Assembly (NCBI GenBank): GCA_037013685.1
Contig: CM072886.1
Coordinates: forward strand, 1,488,001-1,552,000
Source of the DNA: Acridotheres tristis
Lineage: Eukaryota > Chordata > Aves > Passeriformes > Sturnidae
DNA: 64,000 nucleotides
Reading direction: 5' to 3'
Within the stretch, counting starts at the first letter, position 1, and each line of letters starts with the position of its first letter. Under the pieces are notes generated by a model that did no database searches, was not told where the DNA came from, and worked only from the letters and a program-made list of their open reading frames with translations. The position numbers were made by a program, and so were the translations under genes. Shown one piece after another: positions 33,476-43,300 of this stretch.

Positions 33476-33541
33476 CACCAAGGGTTGGACTCCATGATGC
33501 TGGAGGTCCCTTCAAACTCAGGATATTCCATAGTTCTAAGG
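33476..33541 (+). mobile_element. CR1 LINE, very short 3' end
   Basis: 'caccaagggttggactccat', 'gatgctggaggtcccttc', 'aaactcaggatattccatag' and 'ttctaagg' are the last 65 bp of a sense CR1 ('ttggactcgatgatcttggaggtccctt...'). Diverged and strongly truncated. Confidence 0.82.
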
Positions 33542-34289
33542 ACACAAACACAGCCCAGCTGCTCTTTCACTGTCAAAACCAAGCCCACATGCAGACAAAC
33601 ACCTTGGGAATGGTCCAACCCCCTCAACTTTGAACATCCAGAGAATGTGGCAGCTTCTCTCATGCCTCTTTAGGCTGAACCTTTCCTCAAAGTCTTCCTG
33701 TTGGTTTTTATGGGCAGCAAAGGGCAGGTGGCCACCCCAGACTGCCAAACCAACCCTGTGACCCCCCAAAGGCAGGTGAGGTGAGCACCATCCTCGCTAA
33801 ACCTGCTGCACTTCAGCCCAAGCCAAGGGGGCTGAGATTTCTCTGAGCTGGTGCCTCTGGTGGCTTCAGGCGTCCCAAAATCCTGTGGTATCCAGGTGCC
33901 ATTTAACAGGGGAGTGACCACAGCAGAGTTGGGATAGCAGAAATTCAAAGGCCAGGGTTTAAATCTGAAAAATCCCAGACGTGGCATCACCCGAGGGAAG
34001 CCTAAGGAGCAGAAAACCCAGACCTCAAAGTAAGAATCCATCTCTGAGGATGCAGCTTCATCTTAGCAGGAACAGCAACTGGGAAAAAAACCCCAGAGCT
34101 GGGGTTTGAGCAGTCTCATAAATCAGAGTTTGAGGTCTGGTAGCCCACAGACACAGGCTAGCTCAGATTAAAGCTATATGGGAAGCTCAGATAGAACTGG
34201 GGGTTCCAGAACTCAATCATATCAGCAGTCTCAGGTTATTCCTTTCAGAATTAAAGAGTAATTAAAGAAGAAAGCCAAGGCAGATCTCA
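33542..34289. other. Unique noncoding sequence
   Basis: No recognised repeat. The 123-codon minus-strand open frame at 33670-34041 lacks a known domain. Confidence 0.5.
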
Positions 34290-34500
34290 GCACTGGATCT
34301 CACTCAGAGGAACACGAATTTCACACAGCAGGCACAGCAATGACAAACCATAATTAACATCTGGGAGCAGCCAGCGAGGACCTGGAGAGGCAACGACTCC
34401 TATTGTAAATTAAATATCAGTTTGGTCAGGGGGGTCAATAAAAATGGGCTTTCACCTGCTCCTAATTATATCCCCCCCTACAATAGCTGTTTGTTCCCAC
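34290..34500. promoter_or_regulatory. CNE-like block
   Basis: 'gacaaaccataattaacatc', 'cctattgtaaattaaatatc', 'gtcaataaaaatgggctttc', 'gctcctaattatatcc' and 'ctacaatagctgtttg' combine SOX-type ACAAT/ATTGT words with TAATTA sites in repeat-free sequence. Low confidence without alignment. Confidence 0.27.
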
Positions 34501-34834
34501 TCAGGGGAGGACAGGGCTGTGAGACAGAGTGTGCAGAGGGTGGAATTCACCTCTCTGAGGCAGCTCTGACCTGCTCACACTCAGGGCTTCATGAGGGCAA
34601 AAGCCCTTTGCATAAAGGTGCTTTTTACCCCCCTGTGAAGCTCAGAGCACCTGAAAAATTGCATCTTTTAATCTGCTGAGCCCGTGGCTGGGCTCTGGCA
34701 GCAGTGGAAGTGGCTGCAATCCAGCTGCAGAACCTCCCCGTGTGTTTGTGTGCAGGCACTGTGTGTTCATGCACCTGTGCAAATGCACCAGCAGCGTGTT
34801 TTTAATGCATTCAAATTTCATCACAGCTCGAATT

Positions 34835-34923
34835 AAAAAAAAGCAAAACAAAACAAAAAAAAAAGAAACACACTCCCCCCTCAAAAAAAAAAAAAAAAGG
34901 AAAAAAAAAAAGAAAGAAAAAAG
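34835..34923. repeat. A-rich tract
   Basis: Nearly 90 bases dominated by A with scattered C and G (AAAAC and AAAAG words) and one C run. The mirror open frames (poly-Lys / poly-Phe) are artefacts. Confidence 0.93.
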
Positions 34924-36299
34924 CCCCCACATTTTTCAAGCCTTCAAAACAAATGCTCTTTTCAACCCACTGGCAATTATGGAGAGGTCCTGATCCTTTC
35001 TGCATGTTACTGTCAAACAAGTTTTCAGTAGGATTCAATAAAGTGATCTGACATTTCTTTGGAGATCTTTACACACAGTAGCTCGAGCCACGAAAGAACT
35101 TTACTTCTGGCAGCTATGTGAATATTTTATTTTGCCCAAAGCTAGACAGGTGTGATCAAGAAGAACGGGGGGGGGGAAAAATATATTAGCAAAAGGCCTT
35201 TCAGTGGCAATACAGGTGTTTGCTGGAGTGCAGTCAGTTTGGGCTGTGTGTGTTTTTTTAAAGAAGAAAATCTTAGTAGGGTTAAGATTAAAGGCACAGC
35301 ACATTTATTTCTCATAGACTGAAAGTCAGGGAAGCGTTTTCTAAAAGAGAGGGTAGGGTTTGCTCCTGGAAAGGGCATTTTGAATTTTATCTGAAATAAG
35401 GATTAAGCTCCTGATTCCCACAAGCTCAAAGAAACTTTGGCACATTAGATATTCCCTGGATCCCAGCCCTTCTCACCAAGCACTGGGGAGTCACTAAAGA
35501 GTTAAAGGAGTTTATAATTCACAGAACAAGTCAATACATTCATTCAAACAGTTACAGAAAGGTCACAGGCTGGGATGCCTGAAACCTGCTTAAGCAACAA
35601 TTTTTTGCTCCTGAGGTGAGGCGAAATGCAGGGCACATTTCCTGGAAGGGGCTGGAGATCCTGCTAAAGCACCAGGACAGGGGCAAGAAGCTGCACTGGG
35701 GTTTTTGGGACCTGGGAAGCCTCCTCTCAACTCAGAGGCTCAGGGAGTTTGTTGGAGATGGGAGGTGGGTTGAGAAAAATCTGTAATGGAGTGTGTGTAG
35801 AAGAGTCTTTAATTCAATGAGGACAAAAGGTGACAGAGGGGCTGGGGCCAGCCTGGATGGGGTCCAGCAGGATGGAGATGCCCCAAATCCCACTGCAGGC
35901 TCTGTCCTTGGCCATGTTGGACATTCTGGGGCCGTGCCTGGAGCTGGGATCCAGGAGAGGCCAAAGGGGAAGGGGAGGGACAGGCCCGGAGGGAGGAGGG
36001 AGCAGCTGGGCAGTGGATCAGGGTCATGTGGAGGAGACAAACCTGGTGTGTCCGAGCAGCTCCAGCTGGGAGAGACCCTGCAAGGTGTCAGCTCAAGCCT
36101 AAACATTACACAACAGGGCCCTCAGTGCCCGAGCTCACAGCATTTCATGTGAAAATCCTTTTTTCTGCTTCATGACCTCCGTGGGCTGTTTTATCTTTGC
36201 ACCACTGTACTCAGGTTTTCAGTCTGTCACAGAGGGATGGACAAGAAATCAACCTGCAGGGGTTTCAAAAGCATGAAGGAGAGCAGCCCTGCTGAGGAA
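34924..36299. other. Unique noncoding sequence with a G10 run
   Basis: No gene or family recognised. A run of ten G lies at 35167-35176. The GC-rich part 35820-36110 has open frames on both strands (up to 124 codons) with no motif, as expected by chance. Confidence 0.5.
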
Positions 36300-36710
36300 A
36301 AAGGAAGTAAAAGGAAGATAAAATAAAAAAAAAAAAAAAGAAAGAAATAAGGAAAAAAGAGAAAAAAAAGAAGAAAGAAGAAGAAGGAAGAAGAAGAAAG
36401 AAGAAGGAAGAAGAAGAAGAAAGAAGAATGAAGAAGAAGGAAGAAGAAAGAAGAAGAAGGAAGAAGAAAGAAGGAAGAAGAAGAAAGAAGAAGAGGAAAG
36501 AAAAAGACAAAGAAGAAGAAGAAGAGGAAAGAAAAAGACGAAGAAGAAGAAGAAGAGGAAAGAAAAAGACAAAGAAGAAGACAAAGAAAAAGACAAAGAC
36601 AAAGAAAAAAACAGAAAAAGAAAAAGAAAAAGAAAGAAAAAGAAAAAGAAAAAGAAAAAGAAAAAGAAAAAGAAAAAGAAAAAGAAAAAGAAAAAGAAAA
36701 AGAAAAAAAG
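36300..36710. repeat. Long polypurine tract, composite (GAA)n / (AAAAAG)n
   Basis: About 400 bases of almost pure A/G with rare T or C. It has three zones: GAA/GGAAGAA units at about 36370-36490; two to three copies of a unit near 30 bp ('gaagaagaagaggaaagaaa' then 'aagac') at about 36500-36600; and a regular AAAAAG hexamer array at about 36606-36705. Open frames through it encode Lys/Arg/Glu repeats on one strand and Phe/Leu/Ser repeats on the other and are artefacts. Such tracts can form intramolecular triplexes. Confidence 0.97.
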
Positions 36711-37929
36711 TCACTGGAGGGAAGTGGTACATTTTTTTTAGGTTAAGTCTCACTTTGCATTGATCACATGCACAGTGAGGCACGTAGGATCCCAGCTGCC
36801 ATAACCAGAGAAGAAATATATTTAAATTTTCAGACGAATGGTAAAATGATCAGGAAAAATTATCAGGAAAAATCAGGTGCCTCTGGGAGTTAAGTCAGGG
36901 CAAAACTCCATCTTAGGAGCTCCAAAATCCTTGTGGAGGAAGTTCTTCCCTGAGCCCAGGGGCGGATGAGGTGGGAGTTCCATCACCTCTCTGAGATCCC
37001 TTCATCTGACCAGAGTTCACCCTGTGACACCTTTAGGGACTTGGCCCATCATGTATCCTCATTTTTCCAGCAGGAAATGGAAGATTTGGAGCTGATGAGC
37101 ACAGATGGGACAGCACAGGATAAAGAGAAAGAGAGACAAGGCTGTTATTCAAACACAGAGAGCACTGGAGGTGTCTGGTGTGGCCTCTGCCATCTTTTGG
37201 GGCTATAAAGGCTGGCAGGGACCAGCAGCCCTGTCGTGACTTGCCATCAGAGGCTGCAAATTTTGCCTGGTTTGTGCTGCCAGGCAGCCCTGCTTCCCTG
37301 CAAGGTGAATTTCAGACTGGCCACAGCAGTGTCCTCCCTGAGCCACGGGCACAGTGTGAGCCACAAATGCATAAATCACATTTGGAGGTCAGTCCCGGGT
37401 GAGCTGAGGCCAAAGGGGATGAGAAGGTTGAGTCATGGCAGCAGCAAACACCAGCCAGGGAAAAACCCAGGGGAAGGCACACAGCTCTGGGATTGCAGGG
37501 CCACTGCTGGGGCAGTCACCACAGGGTCACTTCTCTGGGTGAAATCAGGGCAAACGGGCCACCAGGATTTCCTTGTATTAGCCCATGTGCCAGGAGAAAT
37601 GGTAACAGGCCCATGGCAGGTTTTCCATTTGGGAAAGTGAGGCAGGAGGCTTTGCCTGCACTGCCAGCCAAGCAGGGGGGGCTGAGCCACCTCCACGTCT
37701 CCACAGAGCATTTATCATCCTAAAAATGATTTTTTTTTTAAATTTTAATTATTTTTTTTTATGGGTGCTGTTTTATGCACGTGGTTGGGAAGTTGCCCAG
37801 TGCTTCTCTGAATTACTGAAAACATCTGGTTCAATTTTGGGGAGGAAAAGCCACTTTTCTTGCTGTTTATGCAGCACAGCCCCACACAAAAGGAGGGCTC
37901 CGGGCTCGGAAAGCTTCAGGATCTTCGGA
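36711..37929. other. Unique noncoding sequence
   Basis: No family recognised. A T-rich patch lies at 37728-37762. Overlapping open frames at 37236-37711 on both strands have no domain. Confidence 0.5.
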
Positions 37930-38145
37930 GCCTCTCAAAAACCTTTTAATTACCTTTGAAATAGCACAGGTCTTGCTCTTTGGGGAGCATCACGAGACCT
38001 GAGAGCAGAAAAAAGCTGAGAGAGCTGGTCCCACCGACTCCCAGCTCTAAGCCAAACAGGTTTGGCCAGCTCTAATTAAGGTAATTAATATCCTCAAGCC
38101 TGTTATTAAGCAAGAAGCAGTAAAAGGGAGTCTCCCTTTTACCTC
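37930..38145. promoter_or_regulatory. CNE-like block with a perfect palindrome
   Basis: 'ccttttaattacctttgaaa' (TAATTA and a TCF/LEF-like CTTTGAA), 'ctctaattaaggtaattaat' with two TAATTA-type cores 9 bp apart, 'cctgttattaagcaag', and then a 21-base inverted repeat at 38121-38141 (10-base arms TAAAAGGGAG around a single T). Repeat-free flanks. A good regulatory candidate by texture only. Confidence 0.3.
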
Positions 38146-38619
38146 GGGGTCCTGCCCAGCTCCTCAGCCCAACAAGCAGCCCATTGTCAGCCCCAGGGCT
38201 GCATCCTGCTGCTCAGGAGACCTGAGGAAGTCACCAGATGAGCCCCCGTCCCCTGCTCAGCCCTGGGAAGGAAATTCAGGCCGTGTTCCAGCACGTGCCT
38301 TGGACACAGAGATGCCTGGTGGGATGTTTGGGCGGTGGGAGGTGTGGGGAAGGTGGCCCAGCTTATTCCCTGCTCCTCCTGAAACAGGGTGGGAACATCC
38401 CTAGGGCTGGGTCAGGTCTGCACATCCCCCCCAGAGGGCTGGAGTCCGAATTTGGACCTGAATTTGGGCCTGAGGCTGGAAGGCTCATGGACATGAAGCA
38501 GCACAGGAAAGGGAGCTCATTTCAAAGACCCTGGTGAGCCTTCAAAATAAAATAAATAATATAAATTGAGAGAGATCATTAAGAAATCCCATTTAAATGT
38601 AAGAAGTAGCCTTTTCCCA
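38146..38619. other. Unique noncoding sequence
   Basis: A short duplication 'gaatttggacctg' / 'gaatttgggcctg' lies at 38447-38472. Otherwise nothing recognised. Confidence 0.5.
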
Positions 38620-38842
38620 TCAGAGGAAAATTAGGTTGGATATTAGGAAATAGTTTTTCACAGAAGGAATGATAAAGTACTGGAATGGGGAGGTGGTGGA
38701 GTCACCATCCCTGGATGTGTTTAATAAAAGCCTGGATGTGGCACTGGGTGCCATGGGTTAGTTGAGGTGTTAGGGCTGGGATGGACTCGATGATCTTGGA
38801 GGTTTCTTCCAACCCTGTGATTCTGTGAATTCTGTGAATTCA
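38620..38842 (+). mobile_element. CR1 LINE, 3' fragment with tail repeat
   Basis: 'gaggaaaattaggttggata', 'ttaggaaatagtttttcaca', 'gtactggaatggggaggtgg', 'cctggatgtgtttaa', 'ggatgtggcactgggtgcca' and 'gatggactcgatgatcttgg' lead to the 3' microsatellite of three ATTCTGTGA units. A complete CR1 3' end of the 'ggcactgggtgcc' subfamily. Confidence 0.95.
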
Positions 38843-39019
38843 CTGTGAGGGTGGTCAAACAGAGGACAGGGTTATCCAGAGAGGCTGTGGAGCTCATTCT
38901 TGGAGAAAGGCAAAATCCAACAGGACATGGTCCTGGACAAACTGTTCTAGGTTGCCCTGCCTGGGCAGAGTGATCTCCAGAGATCCCTGCCAGCCTCAAT
39001 TCTCCCATGATTCTATGAA
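38843..39019 (+). mobile_element. CR1 LINE, 3' fragment abutting the previous one
   Basis: 'ctgtgagggtggtcaaacag', 'ttatccagagaggctgtgga', 'caggacatggtcctggacaa', 'gtgatctccagagatccctg' and 'cccatgattctatgaag'. A different CR1 subfamily ('gacatggtcctggg'), starting exactly where the preceding element's tail ends, as if it inserted into the tail microsatellite. Confidence 0.93.
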
Positions 39020-39062
39020 GTTAAATATACATCAAATAACGATATGCAGCAAGTTCGTGGGG

Positions 39063-39470
39063 TCACAGAATCCCAGAATGGTTTGGGTTGGAAGGGACAT
39101 CAAAACCCATCCTGTTCCACCTCCTGCCATGGCAGGGACACCTTCCACTGTCCCAGGCTGCTCCAAGCTCCATCCAACCTGGCCTTGGGCACTGCCAGGG
39201 TTCCAGGGGCAGCCACAGCTGCTCTGGGAATTCCATCCCAATATCCCATCCATCCCTGCCCTCTGGCACTGGAAGCCATTCCCTGTGTCCTGTCCCTCCA
39301 TCCTTGTCCCCAGTCCCTCTCCAGCTCTCCTGGAGCCCCTTCAGGCCCTGCCAGGGGCTCTGAGCTCTCCCTGGAGCCTTCTCCTCTCCAGGGGAACATT
39401 CCCAGCTCTCCCAGCTTTTCCCCATAGGAGAGATGCTCCAGCCCTTGGAGCACCTTCATGGCCCTGAGTA
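39063..39470 (-). mobile_element. CR1 LINE, 3' fragment (antisense), long
   Basis: Inverted tail 'cacagaatcccagaatgg', 'tttgggttggaagggacatc', 'tgccatggcagggacacctt', 'ccatccaacctggccttggg', 'agccattccctgtgtcctgt', 'ctcctggagccccttcaggc' and 'ccttctcctctccagggg' to 'catggccctgag'. About 400 bp, the longest 3'-proximal CR1 fragment here. It extends into the region upstream of the common truncation point. Confidence 0.96.
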
Positions 39471-40229
39471 TATAGAAATATATAATATATAATATATACA
39501 TGTATATGGATGTATCATGTACACCATGGTGGAACACAATGTATTCCAGGCTTTTCCTTCCTTTTTCTTTCTCATCCATCCAGCTTCACCAGGAAAACAC
39601 CACGAGGCATCCAAGGCAACACAGCAGATTCAGGAGAGATGCTCTGCCACCAACCTCCCCTTTTGCTTGTGCAAAAAAAAAAAAAAAAAAAAAAAGGACC
39701 TGACCATTTTTTCAGCCTCATACCTGTCTGTTCAAGTCCTTTTTCCCCCCCCCTCAGCGCCCCCAGGTAGGAAAATTCCTCCCAGAGGAAAGCACTGTTG
39801 CAATCTATTTTGTTTCTCAGTCAAGTACAAGAGTTTGGTATTTTTCCACTGGAAATTCTTCTCTGATGCCTTCTTTCAAAGATGCCTGGAGGAAAATTTG
39901 CTTTTCCACTGCTGGCCCGTGAGAGCCCAAGGTGTCAGGCTGCCCTGCAGGAATGTGGGGTGGGATACTGTGGGCGAGGGAGCTCGAAGGAGATGAGCAG
40001 CCCCTGGCAATGGCTGCTCCATCCCAGCCAGCCTTAACGAGGGGAGGAAGGAGCATGAGGGCTCAGAAAAGCAGCAGCAATGTGCTCCTGGATGGTTTTC
40101 CATAGGTAGAAGGAATAAAGGTATCCCAGTGTGTGCTGCACACAAGCAGCTGGATCTGTTCAGCCAAAAAAACACTTTCAGTGCAAAAATGGCACAACTG
40201 AGCTTGAGAAATCCCATCCCCATCATTCC
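39471..40229. other. Unique sequence with AT and poly(A) tracts
   Basis: A TATA-rich patch lies at 39470-39505 next to the CR1 truncation point, a 23-base A run at 39673-39695, and a run of about ten C near 39746-39755. No gene was recognised. The open frames that cross the A run are artefactual. Confidence 0.55.
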
Positions 40230-40372
40230 ACTTCCCTGGCAGTGTCCAAGACCAGGCGGGATGGGGATTGGAGTAACCTGGCCTGGAGGAAGGTGTCCCT
40301 GCCACGGCAGGGCTGGAATGAGATGAGCTTTAAGGTCTCTTCCAACCAAAACTGTTCTGTGATTCTGTGATA
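40230..40372 (+). mobile_element. CR1 LINE, 3' fragment
   Basis: 'ccctggcagtgtccaagacc', 'ggcgggatggggattggagt', 'gaaggtgtccctgccacggc', 'gagctttaaggtctcttcc' and the tail 'ctgttctgtgattctgtga'. Well-preserved common subfamily, 140 bp. Confidence 0.94.
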
Positions 40373-40375
40373 TTC

Positions 40376-43300
40376 TCCAGGGTCTGGGTTCCCTTTTCAT
40401 GAAGATTTAGATCTCCATGGGGTTTGTCAAGCCTTGCTAACCCCAGGGGCTTCCAGCAGCTACAGATGATAAGCACAGAAATGGAAATGTCACTGAAATG
40501 GAGAGCTTCAAACTCTGAGCTGCAACATCCCAGGACTGGCCATGGCAATGGCTCTGTGCTTGGAGGGTTATCCATGGGGATGGGATGTGGCAGGATTTGC
40601 CCTTTGCCCTTTAACTGGTTTCTCCTGGTCATGTGCAAACAGGAGTTTTCCTACCTGGAGGAGGACAAAATCCTCAGTTAACTCCACTGCAAACTGGAGT
40701 AGAAGTTCTTGCCCCAAAAAATGTGTGAGTTCACAGCACCAAAGCCAGCAGCTGCTGCTGAGAGGAACAAACCACTGAGGTCTCTGCTCTCAGCAGCAGC
40801 AAATGGGCAGATGTGGGCCTGGAAAATTTCATCCCAAATACTGAAAGCAAAGTTCAAAGACCAAGTTCTAGTGGGAAGTGTCAGACCAAATTCCATGGAG
40901 CTGGACAGAGCCCAGGAGGCAGGACAAGCTCTGCTCTCAACCACCCTCTGGGCCAGGACCTCCCTCATTCTGGCCAGGCACCAACCTTCATTCACCCTAC
41001 AGATCATACCCTGCAGAGCTGGAGAAAAAATACACTTTAGTTTCTTCAAACAAAACCTTCCAAAGCTTTATAAGGACAGGTAAAACACCTATGTACCTGT
41101 GGAAAAGAGAATCAAGGAATAAAATTTTTAAAAATCAGGCTTTGTCTGAGGTGGGTGGCTGCCCTGGGGAGCAGAGGACAAGATTCCAGCAGGTTTCAAG
41201 AACAAACTGGACATTGATGCAATGGAGATTCTGAAGGTGACCCCTCTGGAGCCCAGCAGGGAGAGGATCTCCAGTGCCTGGCATTTCTGGGGTGGTTTTG
41301 GAGACAAGCTCTTTCTTCATTTGGAGATATCTGCTATATATTGTTTTGTTGCTCAGGTAGGAGTTTGTGGGCTCAGAGCCCGATCCAGTGAGCAATAACT
41401 CGGCATTGACTTCAAGAAGCTTTGGATCAGGCACAGAATGAGCTCAAAACCAACGTCTTCGAGCTTCCTAAAGAGAAATTCCCTCTCTTCACATCTCTGA
41501 GGCCAAGCAAACACTTTAGCACAGTGGCTGCTTTCAGGGCTGGGCTCGGGTACACGGCCTCAAGTACATTTGCCACGGCCAAGGAGGAAGCTCTCCACTT
41601 GAGTGGGGGCTTTTCTGCTTGGTGGAGGAGAAATCTCTTCAACAGAAAGTGTCTGACTGGACAAACATCCTTCCTCAACATCTTCCAGCCCTGATAAGGT
41701 CCCAGCACTAGACAGGCAGAATCTCTGCAGGAAGGTTCTCTAATAAATCTTTCCCCTCTTGGGCAGCTGCCAGTTACTCAACTTGGATAATAATTTGCTC
41801 TGTGAGTAAGAAAACCCAAACCCCTTGTGCTTGAGCTGTGTCCTGCCAGGGAAATTCAGATGGGTGATCAAGGACCCACGCTGGCTTTGGACAGAGCCCT
41901 GCTCCCAGGGGAATGTCCGTGTTGGCTCATCCATCCTCTCCCAGCAGGGTGGGATGGAGGATTGCAGCACACCCAGGATGCTGATACACACCTGGTGTGC
42001 AAAGCCAGGAAGTCAGGCTTGTCCCCATGAAGACAATCACTGGGAAAAGTTGGATTATATCATAAATTCCTGGCTGGGGGAATCCTGGAGGCAGTCCTGC
42101 CAGCAGCCGGAGCTCTCCGGAGCATGGAGCCAACAACCTGTCGAGGGGAAATGTACCAACAGCAGATCTGTGCTCCTTAAAGGGATTAATTCAATCAAAC
42201 CAATTCACATCACACAGTCAGCAGCTCCTCACGAAGCAAAACAAAGGCAGGGAGGGAGGGAAGGAGGGAAGGAGACAGGCCAGCTCTGCTCCCATCGACT
42301 AAAGCACAGCAAATGGTGCAGGGGCTGCCAGCCTCCCCTCCGTGCCCTCCCGAGGGATGCACCGCCCTGGGGAAGCACATCCAGATGCCTGCAGGGAGAG
42401 ACAAGTGGCTAATTAGAGTCCTGGCCATGAAGGGCACTCAGCAGCTCTCTGAGGGGCTCTCCCCCAGCCCAAAGATGAGCTGCCAAAGGGAAAACGCGCC
42501 AGGAGCAAGCTGGGACCTTCAGTCACACCATTTTTCATTCCCTATGGTTTGGTTTTTTTTCCACTTCCTGGCTGTGTGATAATTTTTTACCGGTTATCAG
42601 CTTGTGTTGCTTTAACCACCTCAGCAGCGTGGGGCTGGAAAGTCAAATATCCATCAGTGGAGCTCCAAGAGGGATGAGAAGGTTGGGATCAGTGAGGATT
42701 CCAGATTTGTGTAATCATTTTAGACACCCCACACTTTGGGCACAGCCCTTTTCTTTTGGTCTGTTCTGAATCTGTAACTTTTGTGCTTCTCCATGAGCCA
42801 AAAGCTGCTGGTTCCTCAAGAGGAAAGTCATGAGTTCTCCGAAATTTCAGGAGCCCAGAAGTTGGAACAGCAGAAGGAGAAACATCAGGAACCCCAAAAT
42901 CACACTGATACCATGTTCCCAAGGGAAAAAAAAAAACTGGAAAAAACACTGAAAATAATTAGTAGGCAGAAAATCCTACTGAGGTTGTCTCTAAACCAGT
43001 GGTATTTATTTTGCAGTTCAGAATAGCTGAGGAGCTTTGAAACTGCTCCTGGCATTTTTATTGAGTGGGAAACTGGGGCTCAGAATGATCAAATCATGTT
43101 TCTGAGCACAGTCATGGATTTTTTTTTTTTCTCCCTCTTTGGGGCCCTCTGGCTGCTCTCATTTGGACTTGCCTTGGGAGAGGTCGCTAAATTCAGCTTT
43201 GGTTTTTCACCTAAAACCAGCTTCTATTTTTCAGCTGCAGAATTGTATTCAAATAAAGTAATTTACCAACAATGATTTGAACAACCTGAATTTCTCACCC

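Noticed and set aside
36265..36783. Phe/Leu/Ser-rich 172-codon frame and its Lys/Glu-rich counterpart
   Set aside because: Both are translations of the purine/pyrimidine tract.
39099..39579. 159-codon minus-strand frame
   Set aside because: It is the translation of the 3' untranslated part of a CR1 element, not a protein.
41825..42412. 195-codon plus-strand frame
   Set aside because: No domain or codon-use signature was seen; overlapping frames on both strands are equally open.
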